DNA of 64,000 nucleotides from an uncultured Brevibacillus sp. (GCF_947502445.1 NZ_CANMZW010000003.1:186001-250000), one strand, 5' to 3'; positions 15,973-25,251 are shown, numbered from the stretch's first letter. A program made the numbers and translations. Notes: a model not told the origin generated them from the letters alone.

Positions 15973-16259
15973 CCTTTACCGCCTCCTTTGTCCAAACGAT
16001 ATACAAAGGCAAGAATCTCGGCGACTACCTGATAGAGCTCTGGTGGAATTTGCTGGTCCAAATCGAGCTTACCCAGTACTTCAACGAGCGATGGATCTTC
16101 CTGAATCGGAATCGCATGTTCTTTTGCGGTTTTGAGCATGTTTTCAGCGACGTATCCTTTTCCTTTCGCTACAACTGTTGGCGCATCCATCGTACCAGCC
16201 TGATACTTGAGGGCAACAGCCTGTATTCGCTTTTCTTCTGGAGTGATTGGGTGACTCAT
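15969..16259 (-). CDS. FlhB C-terminal-domain-like protein (YlqH type)
   Basis: A 96-residue protein equivalent to the cytoplasmic tail of the flagellar export switch FlhB (ALKYQ, APTVVAKGKGYVAENML, IPPELYQVVAEILAFVY). The membrane part is missing and the N-P-T-H autocleavage site is not present. B. subtilis YlqH has the same form and neighbourhood. Possible role is in export substrate switching together with the adjacent FliK-like protein; unproven. Overlaps both neighbours by four bases. Confidence 0.88.
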   Translation of the reverse strand: MSHPITPEEKRIQAVALKYQAGTMDAPTVVAKGKGYVAENMLKTAKEHAIPIQEDPSLVEVLGKLDLDQQIPPELYQVVAEILAFVYRLDKGGGKG

Positions 16260-18121
16260 ACGCGCAGGTCCACTCCTTTATAGTCGGTGAGTGCTGTCCG
16301 TTTCGCCCCAGATTGACCGGCGATTCGGCTGCGCTCATCCGGGACTGGCTGCACGCGCATGGCAGACAGATGATATCCCACATCTTGTAGCTGCACCGCA
16401 AAGCTGTCCTTCATCCCCGAGATCATAGGCTCTACCCACGGAGCATCATTGAAAATCTGAAGATTGACGATCCGATTGACGATGCTTACATCAATCATGG
16501 TTGTCCCCATCGATTTCAGCTCCAGATGGAAAAACAAGCGACAATTCTCAGCGTCTACTTGGCCGCCATCTTTTTTCTTCGATTCAATCTGTACAAAGGC
16601 AGTATCATCGCCTTGATCAGTGCGTATTGGTATCTGCATAACGAGTTGAGACAAGGTCTGGTTTGACGGTTGAAGCATCATGAGCTGTTGTCCAGTGACC
16701 TGCTGCAGCAATTGATCCGCTGCTTCTCTCAATGCATGCGGGACGCTTTGAGGTGGTGCCTGGGAGATTTGGAGCAATAAGGACTTCACCGATTCCAGCT
16801 GCTTGTGAACTCCAGCTTCTAGAGCCCCTCCAGAAAGTGTCTGTGCCATGATTCCTCGTTCGTGTCCCAAACCCAGCTGGCGAAACAGCTCAGTAATCGG
16901 ATTCGAAGACGCCCCTGCCGCAGGAGCTGGTGGCGCTGCTGGTGAACCATTTCCTTGAACAGGCACATTTGCTTTTACCGTTTCAGGGATGACTGGCTTT
17001 ATCGATTCAGCATTCCGCATACCTAACGCCTGCTGTGGCTCCTGGCTCGGACGCGTACCGCTAACATTTGTCAGCGGTTGATTCACCTGTTCTGACCCTG
17101 TAGACCCTCTCCCTGCCATCCCTTGGCCAAACGCACTTCCAGGAGCAGGACTACTGGCAGAAGGTCCAGCTTGCACATTTTGTTGCAGTGTATCATTAGC
17201 CTTTGCCTGGATTTGTTGATTACCTGCTACTGGCTCCTTCGCTACCCCTGACAACGGATTTCCTGGAACAACTCCTGCTGTCGCTTGATTGCTCGTAGCA
17301 GGCAGCGTGTTTCCCGTTCCTGTTGTGACTGCATTCTGACCAGGAGGGGGCGGCACATTCGACCTGTTGATCGGCTGTGTCTGTTCTGCTACGTTGGTCT
17401 CACTCTGTCCTGAAACCAGTACAGGGAGCGCAGCCAGCCTCTCTTTTAACTGACTAACGACCTGCCGAAGATCATTGTTCATGACCGTTGCCTGATCATT
17501 TCGGAAAGATCCACCAGCGTGCGGCTTAGCTGGACCGTCATTATCCAAAAAGAGAGAGGCTTGCTGCCGAAAATGTTGAATCACCTGGTCGATCGGCTTC
17601 GCAGACATAAATGTTTTAAGTCCTGCCACTGAATCTGGCGTGAGAGGAAGATTACGCTTTGCAGCGAGCATGAATGCCTCTAGCGTAGCATCGTCCATCC
17701 CGAGACGCTGCGCTACCGCCATAAATGCTTGCACCGTTCCCTTGTTTACAGGCAAATTGGCATTCAAAAGAGCAGTAACAATTGCCCTGCCCTCTTTTGT
17801 TTCAGGAAGCCCTAATGACCGCATCAAGCCCTCCAGCGTTGCCTCTTTGCCAGCCCCTTCTGGTGTTGTTTCCAAAACCTTTAAGGTCACGACATCAGTC
17901 GACGGCTGAACCTGCAACCATGCTTTTTGTCCAGGCTCAAGCTTTGCTTCCATTTTTGCCTGGACCTGCAGCCCGCCAATTTGAACAAGAGCCATATTGT
18001 CCGGGTACTGCTTAATGACAGTCCCTTTAAATACTTGGCCCGGGGTAAGCTCTACTGGCTTTGGCGTTTGTATGGCAGATCGCTGCATGACGGATTGAAT
18101 CAATTGCGAAGGGGAAAACAT
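16256..18121 (-). CDS. FliK-like hook-length control protein (YlqG type)
   Basis: A 621-residue protein. Residues 1-230 are conserved (FKGTVIKQYPDNMALVQIGG), 230-410 are a low-complexity Pro/Gln/Asn/Gly-rich linker, and about 470-600 form a FliK C-terminal (Flg_hook-like) domain with LFFHLELKSMGTTMIDVSI. FliK proteins measure hook length and signal to FlhB; here a FlhB-tail homologue is encoded directly downstream with a four-base overlap, away from any flagellar cluster in the window. Target export system unknown. Confidence 0.85.
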   Translation of the reverse strand: MFSPSQLIQSVMQRSAIQTPKPVELTPGQVFKGTVIKQYPDNMALVQIGGLQVQAKMEAKLEPGQKAWLQVQPSTDVVTLKVLETTPEGAGKEATLEGLMRSLGLPETKEGRAIVTALLNANLPVNKGTVQAFMAVAQRLGMDDATLEAFMLAAKRNLPLTPDSVAGLKTFMSAKPIDQVIQHFRQQASLFLDNDGPAKPHAGGSFRNDQATVMNNDLRQVVSQLKERLAALPVLVSGQSETNVAEQTQPINRSNVPPPPGQNAVTTGTGNTLPATSNQATAGVVPGNPLSGVAKEPVAGNQQIQAKANDTLQQNVQAGPSASSPAPGSAFGQGMAGRGSTGSEQVNQPLTNVSGTRPSQEPQQALGMRNAESIKPVIPETVKANVPVQGNGSPAAPPAPAAGASSNPITELFRQLGLGHERGIMAQTLSGGALEAGVHKQLESVKSLLLQISQAPPQSVPHALREAADQLLQQVTGQQLMMLQPSNQTLSQLVMQIPIRTDQGDDTAFVQIESKKKDGGQVDAENCRLFFHLELKSMGTTMIDVSIVNRIVNLQIFNDAPWVEPMISGMKDSFAVQLQDVGYHLSAMRVQPVPDERSRIAGQSGAKRTALTDYKGVDLRV

Positions 18122-18162
18122 GGGAAACCTCCTCCTTTACGACGTAAAAATCTCGTTGAGCA

Positions 18163-18945
18163 TTATGCCTGCTCCTTTACACCTGTAAATGTTCTTCGAT
18201 GAATCGGCGTTGGTCCAAATCGCGCGATCGCTGACAAATGCTCTGCAGTGCCATAGCCTGCGTGTTTCTCGAAGCCATACTCTGGATATTCCTTGGCGTA
18301 ATTTGCCATCATGCGGTCTCTTGTGACCTTTGCTACAATCGATGCGGCTGCAATCGAGACGCTTTTAGCATCACCGCCTATGATGGGTACTTGCTCACAG
18401 CTTAGGCCGGTGAGCTGCACAGCGTCAATCAAACAAGCATCCGGGTTCAAGTCACAATTATCGATTGCATTTTTCATCGCTTCTTTCGTCGCTTGCAAAA
18501 TGTTAATTTCATCAATTCGTGCCGCATCAACAAGTCCGATTCCAACAGCCAGTGCATCACGCACAATTACCTCGTAAAAGGCCTCACGAGTCGCCACTGG
18601 AATTTTTTTGGAATCATTTAAGCCTGGTAAATAAAAATCCTCAGGAAGGCATACGGCGCACGCTACAACTGGTCCAGCCAAAGGGCCTCTGCCGACCTCG
18701 TCTACACCAATCAAATAGACATGGCCTTTCTCACGTAACGCGCGCTCATAGAGAGTCATTTCCTTCCACATGGCTGCCAGCTTTTCTTGGCGAGCGATTG
18801 CCGCTTCCTGCTGACGAGCCATTGCCTGTACGCCTGCCCGTTGATCCTCTTTTAACAATTGTAAAAAATCTTTGGGTACTTCGTCCATTTTTTCGATTGT
18901 TAACCGTATTTCTTTTATCGACATGTCAGCCAGATTCATTGACAT
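18163..18945 (-). CDS. rnhB: Ribonuclease HII
   Basis: Endonuclease that cuts RNA in RNA/DNA hybrids and at single ribonucleotides. The 260-residue protein has the metal-binding set: D and E in IGVDEVGRGPLAGPVV, D in ACLIDAVQL, and D in SIVAKVTRDRMM. The N-terminal 75 residues are the helical substrate-binding extension of Bacillus-type RNase HII (SIKEIRLTIEKM). Start MSMNLADMS has GGAGAAAG upstream. Between rbgA and the FliK-like gene. Confidence 0.96.
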   Translation of the reverse strand: MSMNLADMSIKEIRLTIEKMDEVPKDFLQLLKEDQRAGVQAMARQQEAAIARQEKLAAMWKEMTLYERALREKGHVYLIGVDEVGRGPLAGPVVACAVCLPEDFYLPGLNDSKKIPVATREAFYEVIVRDALAVGIGLVDAARIDEINILQATKEAMKNAIDNCDLNPDACLIDAVQLTGLSCEQVPIIGGDAKSVSIAAASIVAKVTRDRMMANYAKEYPEYGFEKHAGYGTAEHLSAIARFGPTPIHRRTFTGVKEQA

Positions 18946-18966
18946 CTTTCTCCTTTGCTATGTAAA

Positions 18967-19080
18967 AAAACCTCTATCGCGAGGCATCCTCAGAGAGGAG
19001 TGACCGCGTTTTAGCGGAAAGTTTATATGCGCTCCGGAATTCATAAGCATCAGGCTTATAAATTTCTATAAGTTAAAAAA
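18967..19080. repeat. Structured repeat family A, copy 2
   Basis: About 114 bp matching 13246-13357. On the minus strand it starts at the U-tract of the rbgA terminator and ends in GCCTCGCGATAGAGG followed by seven T. The GGAGTG/CGCTCC stem keeps pairing through one G-U change relative to copy 1. It separates rbgA from rnhB. Confidence 0.75.
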
Positions 19081-19110
19081 ACCCGCCTACCGCATTGTCG
19101 ATAGACAGGT
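19081..19110 (-). terminator. Intrinsic terminator of rbgA
   Basis: ACCTGTCTATCG and CGGTAGGCGGGT pair (with G-U pairs) around a six-base loop and are followed by seven T on the minus strand. Confidence 0.85.
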
Positions 19111-19131
19111 TTTTAACTGACTTACTTCATC

Positions 19132-20025
19132 TCATTCAGGAAAGGATACCGGCTTACCAATCGGCTCATCCATCTCCCAATCGATTGGACGTTCCAAGGA
19201 AACTGTCCCAAGCTTGCCAGAGCGCAGCTCACGCAAGAATATTTCTGCTGCCTTATCGTAATCGATATTTCCACCTGAAATGAGGCATCCTCGCTTCTTG
19301 CCGATTTCTTCGAGCATCTCGACGCGATCCTTAGGAAGTGCTTTGAGCTTGAAGCGATCCAGCAAGCGTTCTGGGTAGTAGTGCATCATATAAGTAATCA
19401 CAAACAAGGCTACCTCGGTGAAATCGATTAGTTCGTCCTTGATCGCTCCACTCGCGGCAAGTCTGAGTCCCACCATTTGATCCTCAAATTTGGGCCAGAG
19501 AATACCTGGTGTATCCAGAAGCTCAAGTGTATCGCCCATCTTCACCCATTGCTGGGCCTTCGTCACTGCAGGTCTGTCACCCGTCTGTGCTACAGCACGC
19601 TTGGAAAGTCTGTTAATCAACGAGGATTTCCCTACGTTTGGAATACCCAAAATCATGATGCGAATGGCTCGGCCTTGCATGCCTTTTTCACTGCGCTTTG
19701 CCAGCATCTCAGCAGCCAGCTCACGGCACAGCTCAGGAAGCTTGCCTACGCCCTTGCCACTGAGCGCATCAATCGGCAACGTACGAATACCGAGCTTGCG
19801 GAAATACGCCATCCATTCCTCAGTCGCTTTTTCATCAGCCAAGTCGGCTTTGTTTAGCAATATCAATCTCGGTTTTTCGCTGACAATCTCATCAATCATT
19901 GGATTTCGGCTGGACAACGGTAGACGTGCATCCAAAAGCTCGATGACCACGTCGATCAGTTTCAGCTTCTCCGTTACTTGTCGGCGTGCCTTTGCCATAT
20001 GGCCAGGAAACCATTGGATCGCCAT
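19132..20025 (-). CDS. rbgA: Ribosome biogenesis GTPase RbgA (YlqF)
   Basis: Circularly permuted GTPase needed for late 50S subunit assembly. In the 297-residue protein the G4 motif NKADLAD (about residue 58) precedes G1 GIPNVGKSSLINR (about 127) and G3 DTPGILWPKF, the YlqF order. The opening MAIQWFPGHMAKA is diagnostic. The C-terminal helical domain (YDKAAEIFLRELRSGKLG) is complete. Same order as in B. subtilis, after lepB. Ends at an intrinsic terminator. Confidence 0.97.
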   Translation of the reverse strand: MAIQWFPGHMAKARRQVTEKLKLIDVVIELLDARLPLSSRNPMIDEIVSEKPRLILLNKADLADEKATEEWMAYFRKLGIRTLPIDALSGKGVGKLPELCRELAAEMLAKRSEKGMQGRAIRIMILGIPNVGKSSLINRLSKRAVAQTGDRPAVTKAQQWVKMGDTLELLDTPGILWPKFEDQMVGLRLAASGAIKDELIDFTEVALFVITYMMHYYPERLLDRFKLKALPKDRVEMLEEIGKKRGCLISGGNIDYDKAAEIFLRELRSGKLGTVSLERPIDWEMDEPIGKPVSFPE

Positions 20026-20060
20026 GATGTCTCACCTACCTTGAAGCTATGCTTTGCTAT

Positions 20061-20624
20061 TTATTTCGTCACGCGGATATCACCCAGAGGCCAAAATGTA
20101 AACTCAGCCCGCCCAACAACCGTACTGACCGCAACTGGCCCGATGGAACGGCTGTCATGACTGTTTAGGCGATTGTCTCCCATGACGAAGATGTGTTCGG
20201 CCGGAATTTGAACCGGCGGAAAATCATTGGTGAAAAAAGGCTCACCCTGTGCTTTTGCTTGTTCTTTATGTTGTGCAAGATAAGGCTCTTCTACCAGTTT
20301 GCCGTTCACATACAGCTCGTCGTTCTTTACTTCCACTGTATCTCCAGCAACAGCGATTACTCTTTTAATATAATCGCGTTTCTGTTCGGCATGGAAAACG
20401 ATGATATCCCCTGGCTTCGGATCTTGCAAATAATAAATCGCTTTATTCACGACTAATTTTTCACTGTTATGTAATGTCGTTTCCATAGATTCGCCCTCTA
20501 CGATAAAAGGAGCGAACAGGAAGGTACGGATGAGAAACGCTAGTATAATCGCTATTCCGAGCGCCTTTAACCATTCCCAAAGCTCTTTCTTCTTGGCGCG
20601 GCTGGAGGTTACTTCTTCGCTCAT
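20061..20624 (-). CDS. lepB: Signal peptidase I
   Basis: Membrane serine protease that removes Sec signal peptides. The 187-residue protein has one N-terminal membrane anchor (residues 20-40), catalytic Ser46 in GESMETTL and Lys87 in DYIKRVIAVAGD, and the box E motif MGDNRLNSHDSRSIG. Short Gram-positive (Sip) type. Located between rplS and rbgA as in many Bacillota. Confidence 0.96.
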   Translation of the reverse strand: MSEEVTSSRAKKKELWEWLKALGIAIILAFLIRTFLFAPFIVEGESMETTLHNSEKLVVNKAIYYLQDPKPGDIIVFHAEQKRDYIKRVIAVAGDTVEVKNDELYVNGKLVEEPYLAQHKEQAKAQGEPFFTNDFPPVQIPAEHIFVMGDNRLNSHDSRSIGPVAVSTVVGRAEFTFWPLGDIRVTK

Positions 20625-20715
20625 GTTTCCGATCCTCCTAATGCAAGCTCGTCCATCCTGTATTGATACTATCTGCTATTCTTGTCATTTTATAAAACGG
20701 GGGAAAATGGAAAAA

Positions 20716-20743
20716 AGAGGCCTGGCTAGCAGACCAGTCCCCT
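20716..20743 (-). terminator. Intrinsic terminator of rplS
   Basis: GGGGACTGG and CCAGGCCTC form a hairpin followed by six T on the minus strand, about 22 bases after the rplS stop. Confidence 0.8.
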
Positions 20744-20764
20744 TTCTCATGCGTTATGAAACGC

Positions 20765-21112
20765 TTATCGACGAATTTCTTTAATGCGAGCAGCTTTACC
20801 TACGCGATCGCGCAGATAGTACAGTTTCGCACGACGTACTTTACCATGACGCACGATTTCGATCTTGTCGATCTTAGGCGTGTGCACTGGGAATGTACGC
20901 TCAACACCTACGCCATAAGAAATCTTACGAGCAGTAAATGTTTCGCTAACACCTGTACCGCGACGGCGAATAACAACGCCTTCGAACAGCTGAATACGCT
21001 CACGCTGACCCTCGATAACTTTTACGTGTACACGTACAGTGTCACCAGGTCGGAACGCAGGAATGTCCTGTTTCAATTGCTCTTTTTCCAATTCACGAAT
21101 TACTTGGTTCAT
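20765..21112 (-). CDS. rplS: 50S ribosomal protein L19
   Basis: Ribosomal protein L19, at the subunit interface. The 115-residue product starts [14 protein letters not shown] after AAGGAGGGAATTCAA; an in-frame start 15 codons upstream lies in the leader and is rejected. [25 protein letters not shown] and the basic C-terminus [18 protein letters not shown] are family-typical. Downstream of trmD, preceded by a structured leader. Confidence 0.98.
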   Translation of the reverse strand: MNQVIRELEKEQLKQDIPAFRPGDTVRVHVKVIEGQRERIQLFEGVVIRRRGTGVSETFTARKISYGVGVERTFPVHTPKIDKIEIVRHGKVRRAKLYYLRDRVGKAARIKEIRR

Positions 21113-21120
21113 TTGAATTC

Positions 21121-21240
21121 CCTCCTTCCGATCAGACGTTCTTACTCGTCTATCCAATAGGCTCAGTGCAAGTGACTGAGATACGAGTAGCGGACCGCCT
21201 TAGTCAGCGGGCAAAATTGCCACAAGAAGTATATTAACAC
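21121..21240 (-). ncRNA. Probable L19 leader RNA
   Basis: The 150-base spacer between trmD and rplS can fold on the minus strand: CTCGT/ACGAG encloses CTCAGT/ACTGAG, with further GC-rich pairing upstream. Autoregulatory L19 leaders are known at this position in Bacillota. I infer this from place and foldability; I did not match the Rfam consensus. Confidence 0.5.
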
Positions 21241-21266
21241 AGTAGGCGAAAAACCACAAGGCGGGA

Positions 21267-22013
21267 TTATGATTTGTCCTCCATTTTTTTCTCCTGCTCA
21301 ATTTCTGCCAACAGCTTTTTCATTTCTGGGGTTAGCTCCAGTTTGTCCAATAGATCCGGCCTGCGCATGCTCGTACGTCTCAGCGATTCTTTCAAGCGCC
21401 ATTTCTCAATGTTCGCATGATGTCCAGAGAGCAATATATCCGGAACCTTCCATCCGCGAAATTCAGCTGGCCTCGTGTAGTGCGGGTATTCCAAGAGTCC
21501 GGTTGAAAAAGAATCCTCCACAGCTGATGTCTGGTTTCCAAGTGCTCCCGGCTGCAAACGGGCGACACTGTCGATTACGACCATCGCCGCTAGCTCTCCA
21601 CCCGTCAGCACGTAATCTCCAATGGAAATTTCGTCGGTGACGAGATGCTCACGAATTCGCTCATCGTATCCCTCGTAATGTCCACAAATAAAGACCAGAT
21701 GTTCTTCTTGCGCCAGCTCTTCAGCCAGCTTTTGATTGTAAGGCACACCCTGTGGACACATGAGGATAACACGAGGCTTTTTGTCTGTCGACATGGATTC
21801 AACGGCACGAAACAAAGGTTCTGGCTTGAGCACCATCCCTCCGCCACCACCATATGGCGTATCATCTACCGTCCCATGCTTGCTTTCAGAGAAATCCCGG
21901 AAGTTGCTGACGTGAAATTCCACAATCTCCTTTTCACTCGCTTTCCCCAAAATACTGCTGGATAAGACGCCGGTAAACATCTCGGGGAAAAGCGTGAGAA
22001 TATCAATCCGCAT
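21267..22013 (-). CDS. trmD: tRNA (guanine37-N1)-methyltransferase
   Basis: SPOUT methyltransferase that makes m1G37 in tRNAs reading CNN codons and prevents frameshifting. The 248-residue protein has the trefoil-knot cofactor motifs [26 protein letters not shown] and the start [13 protein letters not shown]. The [13 protein letters not shown] loop is intact. Fifteen bases downstream of rimM. Confidence 0.98.
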   Translation of the reverse strand: MRIDILTLFPEMFTGVLSSSILGKASEKEIVEFHVSNFRDFSESKHGTVDDTPYGGGGGMVLKPEPLFRAVESMSTDKKPRVILMCPQGVPYNQKLAEELAQEEHLVFICGHYEGYDERIREHLVTDEISIGDYVLTGGELAAMVVIDSVARLQPGALGNQTSAVEDSFSTGLLEYPHYTRPAEFRGWKVPDILLSGHHANIEKWRLKESLRRTSMRRPDLLDKLELTPEMKKLLAEIEQEKKMEDKS

Positions 22014-22028
22014 CCGATAAAATCCTCC

Positions 22029-22547
22029 CTACAACAAGCCTTCCATCAGATGGCAGACGACACGCTTGTTTTCAATATCCACTTCTTTAATGCACTCATC
22101 AATGTACGGCAGTAAAATTTCGCCGCGTTTTCCTTTGACGACCCACACGTCATTGGCACCTGGCTGCATCACATCCACGATCTTGCCTAGCTCTTCTCCT
22201 TCGTCTGTTACAACCAGACAACCTACGAGCTGATGGATGTAGAACTCATCCTCTTCAAGCTCCATCAGTGCTTCTTCCGGAATCTTCAGTTCGCCGCCCT
22301 TATACTTTTCGATGTCATTAATATTGCTGTATCCATGAAAGCTCAAAATCTCAAAGCCTTTGTGTGCGCGGCGTGTTGCGATTTTCAGCTTTAGTGGCTC
22401 TGCCAGTGTTGGGTGAAACAAAAGCAGCTCATTCCCTTTGCGAAAGCGTTGGTCAGGGAAATCTGTTGTTGGAGTAACTCGAACTTCTCCGCGCAGACCA
22501 TGAGTGTTTACAAGTCTACCCACACCATAGTAATTTTTCTGTTCCAA
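22029..22547 (-). CDS. rimM: Ribosome maturation factor RimM
   Basis: Factor for 30S head maturation that binds S19. The 172-residue form begins at a TTG (22547; LEQKNYYGVGRLVNTHGLRG) following GGAGGTATGATTCC; the longer frame has no supported start. The N-terminal barrel (LRGEVRV) and C-terminal PRC-barrel (LVVTDEGEELGKIVDVMQPG, ILLPYIDECIKEVD) are both present. Confidence 0.95.
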   Translation of the reverse strand: MEQKNYYGVGRLVNTHGLRGEVRVTPTTDFPDQRFRKGNELLLFHPTLAEPLKLKIATRRAHKGFEILSFHGYSNINDIEKYKGGELKIPEEALMELEEDEFYIHQLVGCLVVTDEGEELGKIVDVMQPGANDVWVVKGKRGEILLPYIDECIKEVDIENKRVVCHLMEGLL

Positions 22548-22584
22548 GGAATCATACCTCCTTATTTCTTGCCATACGTGTGTG

Positions 22585-22995
22585 CTAAGTCTTCTGACGT
22601 ATCTCGTGCACACAGCCATCCTTTATCATGATTTCCGTTCCTGCCATGATTTCATCCCAAACATCGCCGACTTTCACTGTTACCGGGCTTTGTACGGTCT
22701 GATAATCCAGCTCACTGCCTACAGGCAGGTTTGCAGCCTGTTCCAGCTGCCATGTCAGATGCTCTATTTTTTCTTTGCGCAAGCGTTCTTCCCGAGCAAT
22801 TTTTTCTTGCGCCAGTGTATATGTATCCGCAGATTTTTTCTTCGCATCCGCTAGTATTTTCTTCGCTTGAAACTGCCATTGCTGCCATTCTTCATTGCGC
22901 TTGTTTAGCTGAGTTCGGTACTGCTCGACGAGAACGGCCCGAGACGCTTCAGTGATGATGATTTTTACCTGTACCGTACGAAAAATAGTGACCAA
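22585..22995 (-). CDS. ylqD: YlqD-family protein
   Basis: A 136-residue protein of the YlqD family, function unknown. The start is taken as a TTG at 22995 (LVTIFRTVQVKIIITEAS) with AAGGGAG about ten bases upstream. Residues 30-90 are a strongly charged coiled coil (KKKSADTYTLAQEKIAREER); the C-terminus is beta-rich (VTVKVGDVWDEI). Same position as in B. subtilis between ylqC and rimM, but separated from khpA here by a terminator and a family B repeat. Confidence 0.8.
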   Translation of the reverse strand: MVTIFRTVQVKIIITEASRAVLVEQYRTQLNKRNEEWQQWQFQAKKILADAKKKSADTYTLAQEKIAREERLRKEKIEHLTWQLEQAANLPVGSELDYQTVQSPVTVKVGDVWDEIMAGTEIMIKDGCVHEIRQKT

Positions 22996-23063
22996 GGTCA
23001 AAGCACTCCCTTCGACGCAAGAGCAATCCCAAACAGGCAAAACGTCATGGACATCTTGATAGA

Positions 23064-23166
23064 ATTAGAAAATTAGGCTTTGACAAGCCTTTTGGCGCAG
23101 GCAGGGCTTTAGTTGCGCTTATACTATCTTCCCTAGAATGTTTATACACTCTGATAGTAGAAAAAA
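23064..23166. repeat. Structured repeat family B, copy 2
   Basis: Matches 4825-4927. Conserved minus-strand elements are ACTATC/GATAGT, GCGCA/TGCGC around AACTAAAGCCCTGCC, and a closing GGCTT-GTCA-AAGCC hairpin with TAATTTTC. The 5-pair GCGCA stem is four pairs in copy 1. It begins at the khpA terminator U-tract and lies inside the conserved rpsP-to-rplS gene block. Confidence 0.7.
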
Positions 23167-23187
23167 GACTGGGAAAGCTCCCAGCCT
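23167..23187 (-). terminator. Intrinsic terminator after khpA
   Basis: GGCTGGGA and TCCCAGTC pair and are followed by six T on the minus strand, five bases after the khpA stop. It would cut the ribosomal protein operon in two. Confidence 0.85.
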
Positions 23188-23191
23188 TTTC

Positions 23192-23419
23192 TCAAACAAT
23201 CTCAACCGTGACACGCTTGTCCGTTTCCACGGAAGCAGCCATCACGACCGTGCGCAGTGCTTTGGCAATTCGTCCTTGCTTGCCGATAATCTTCCCCATA
23301 TCATCAGGATGAACCGACAATTCAAAGACGAGAATGCGTTCTTTATCCACTGCGTTAACACGAACCTCATTCGGATGATCGACGAGAGCTTTAGCGATCG
23401 TTTCAACTAGCGCTTTCAT
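23192..23419 (-). CDS. khpA: KH-domain RNA-binding protein KhpA (YlqC)
   Basis: A 75-residue single KH-domain protein; with KhpB it binds RNA and affects cell elongation in streptococci. The GxxG loop is IIGKQGRIAKA. Two adjacent ATG codons exist; the second (23419, MKALVETIAKALV) has the better spacing from GGAGG. Directly downstream of rpsP, as in most Bacillota. Confidence 0.93.
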   Translation of the reverse strand: MKALVETIAKALVDHPNEVRVNAVDKERILVFELSVHPDDMGKIIGKQGRIAKALRTVVMAASVETDKRVTVEIV

Positions 23420-23442
23420 CATCAGACCTCCAGATGATCGAC

Positions 23443-23715
23443 TTATTTGCCGTATTTGGTTTCGTGTACTTTTGCGAGTACGCCTTCTTTGGAGAGAAGG
23501 TTACGAACGGTATCAGTTGGAGCTGCACCATTCAGGATCCATTGTACCGCTTTGTCGGTATCAATTTTCACCACTGCCGGTTGTGCAACCGGATTGTAGT
23601 AACCGATTTCTTCAATGAAACGGCCATCGCGAGGGGAACGGGAGTCAGCTACTACTACACGGTAGAAAGGAGCTTTCTTAGAACCCATACGCTTCAGACG
23701 GATTTTAACTGCCAT
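23443..23715 (-). CDS. rpsP: 30S ribosomal protein S16
   Basis: Ribosomal protein S16, a 30S assembly protein. The 90-residue product starts [19 protein letters not shown] and includes [20 protein letters not shown], both diagnostic. GGAGGTGACACAAC precedes the start. It follows ffh by about 110 bases. Confidence 0.98.
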   Translation of the reverse strand: MAVKIRLKRMGSKKAPFYRVVVADSRSPRDGRFIEEIGYYNPVAQPAVVKIDTDKAVQWILNGAAPTDTVRNLLSKEGVLAKVHETKYGK

Positions 23716-23825
23716 GTTGTGTCACCTCCTGTATGGATCAACGCAAGCTACACTCGCGTTGGTGCTACTATATCTGAACCATCGCGTCAGCTGACAAGTC
23801 AGTGTCGCGAAGAGATCATGCTATT

Positions 23826-25241
23826 TTACTTGAACGGTGGTTTGAAGTTAAAGGGGAAGTTCATACCGCCTTGGTTGTTTCCTCCGCCTTTACCCATGAA
23901 TGGTAATCCAGCAAAGCCCTTTTTCTTGGACTTCTTGACCATCTTGTCTGCAGCGCCAGAGAATTGCTTCATCATCTTCTTCATTTCCTCGAATTGCTTG
24001 AGGAAACGATTCACTTCCTGAATGCTCGTTCCGCTACCATTTGCAATACGCTTTCGACGGTTTGCGTTTAGAAGATCAGGATTGGCGCGCTCTGCTTTGG
24101 TCATGGATTTCGCGATTGCTTCTACACGGGCAATCTGCTTTTCATCCACGTTCATTTTGCCCTTCATCTTGTTCATTCCTGGCAGCATGCCGAGAATGTC
24201 TTCAAAAGGACCCAGGTTACGAAGCTGCTGCATGGAATCCAGGAACATGTCGAAGGAAAACTCCCCTTGACGCATTTGGCGTTCCATATCGCGTGCCTTT
24301 TCTTCATCTACAGATGCCTGTGCTTTCTCAATCAGGCTGAGCACGTCACCCATACCGAGAATACGGGAGGCCATGCGATCCGGATGAAACGGTTCTAACG
24401 CATCCAGCTTTTCACCCATCGCCGCAAATTTGATCGGCTTGCCAGTGACTGCTTTTACGGAAAGCGCTGCACCGCCTCGGGTATCACCGTCGAGCTTGGT
24501 AAGAACCACCCCAGTCAGCTCCAGCTGACTATTGAAGCTCTCTGCTACATTGACGGCATCTTGACCTGTCATCGCATCGACAACCAGCAAAATTTCATCT
24601 GGCTTCGTCACTTCGCGAATCTGCTTCAACTCGTCCATCAACGCTTCGTCAATATGCAGGCGACCTGCGGTATCGATCAACACGACATCGAGATGGTTTG
24701 TCTTCGCATGTTCAATCGCTTGACGTGCGATGTCTACAGGACTGACTTGATCTCCGAGTGTAAAGACGGGAACACCGAGCTGCTCCCCCAAAACCTGCAG
24801 CTGCTTGATCGCAGCCGGACGATAAATGTCCCCCGCCACTAACAGCGGCTTGCGGTTTTGCTTTTGCAAATACTTTGCTAGTTTACCGGTCGTGGTTGTC
24901 TTACCTGCCCCTTGCAGACCTGCCATCATAATGACAGTCGGAGGTCGGTGTGCCATCGTGAGTCCGACTGCATTGCCGCCCATGAGAGCGACGAGCTCTT
25001 CATTCACGATCTTGATCACCATTTGACCAGGCGTCAGGCTTTTCATGACTTCCTGACCTACTGCGCGCTCTTTGACACGAGCTACGAAGTCTTTTACTAC
25101 TTTAAAGTTAACATCTGCTTCGAGCAGAGCCAGACGTACCTCACGCATCGCTTCATTCACGATGGTCTCGTCTATCTTTCCTCTGCCGCGCAGTTTGTCA
25201 AACGCGTTTTGCAGCCGATTGGCTAAGCTCTCAAACGCCAT
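23826..25241 (-). CDS. ffh: Signal recognition particle protein Ffh
   Basis: SRP54 GTPase that binds signal sequences and 4.5S-type RNA. The 471-residue protein has an N domain, G domain with GLQGAGKTTTTGKLA (about residue 108), DTAGRLH and TKLDGDTRGG, and a Met-rich M domain ending in GGNNQGGMNFPF. The recognition loop GLLMPGM-like region reads ILGMLPGMNKMKG. YlxM is encoded just upstream and FtsY nearby, so the SRP pathway is clustered. Confidence 0.98.
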   Translation of the reverse strand: MAFESLANRLQNAFDKLRGRGKIDETIVNEAMREVRLALLEADVNFKVVKDFVARVKERAVGQEVMKSLTPGQMVIKIVNEELVALMGGNAVGLTMAHRPPTVIMMAGLQGAGKTTTTGKLAKYLQKQNRKPLLVAGDIYRPAAIKQLQVLGEQLGVPVFTLGDQVSPVDIARQAIEHAKTNHLDVVLIDTAGRLHIDEALMDELKQIREVTKPDEILLVVDAMTGQDAVNVAESFNSQLELTGVVLTKLDGDTRGGAALSVKAVTGKPIKFAAMGEKLDALEPFHPDRMASRILGMGDVLSLIEKAQASVDEEKARDMERQMRQGEFSFDMFLDSMQQLRNLGPFEDILGMLPGMNKMKGKMNVDEKQIARVEAIAKSMTKAERANPDLLNANRRKRIANGSGTSIQEVNRFLKQFEEMKKMMKQFSGAADKMVKKSKKKGFAGLPFMGKGGGNNQGGMNFPFNFKPPFK

Positions 25242-25251
25242 GCGAGCCCTC

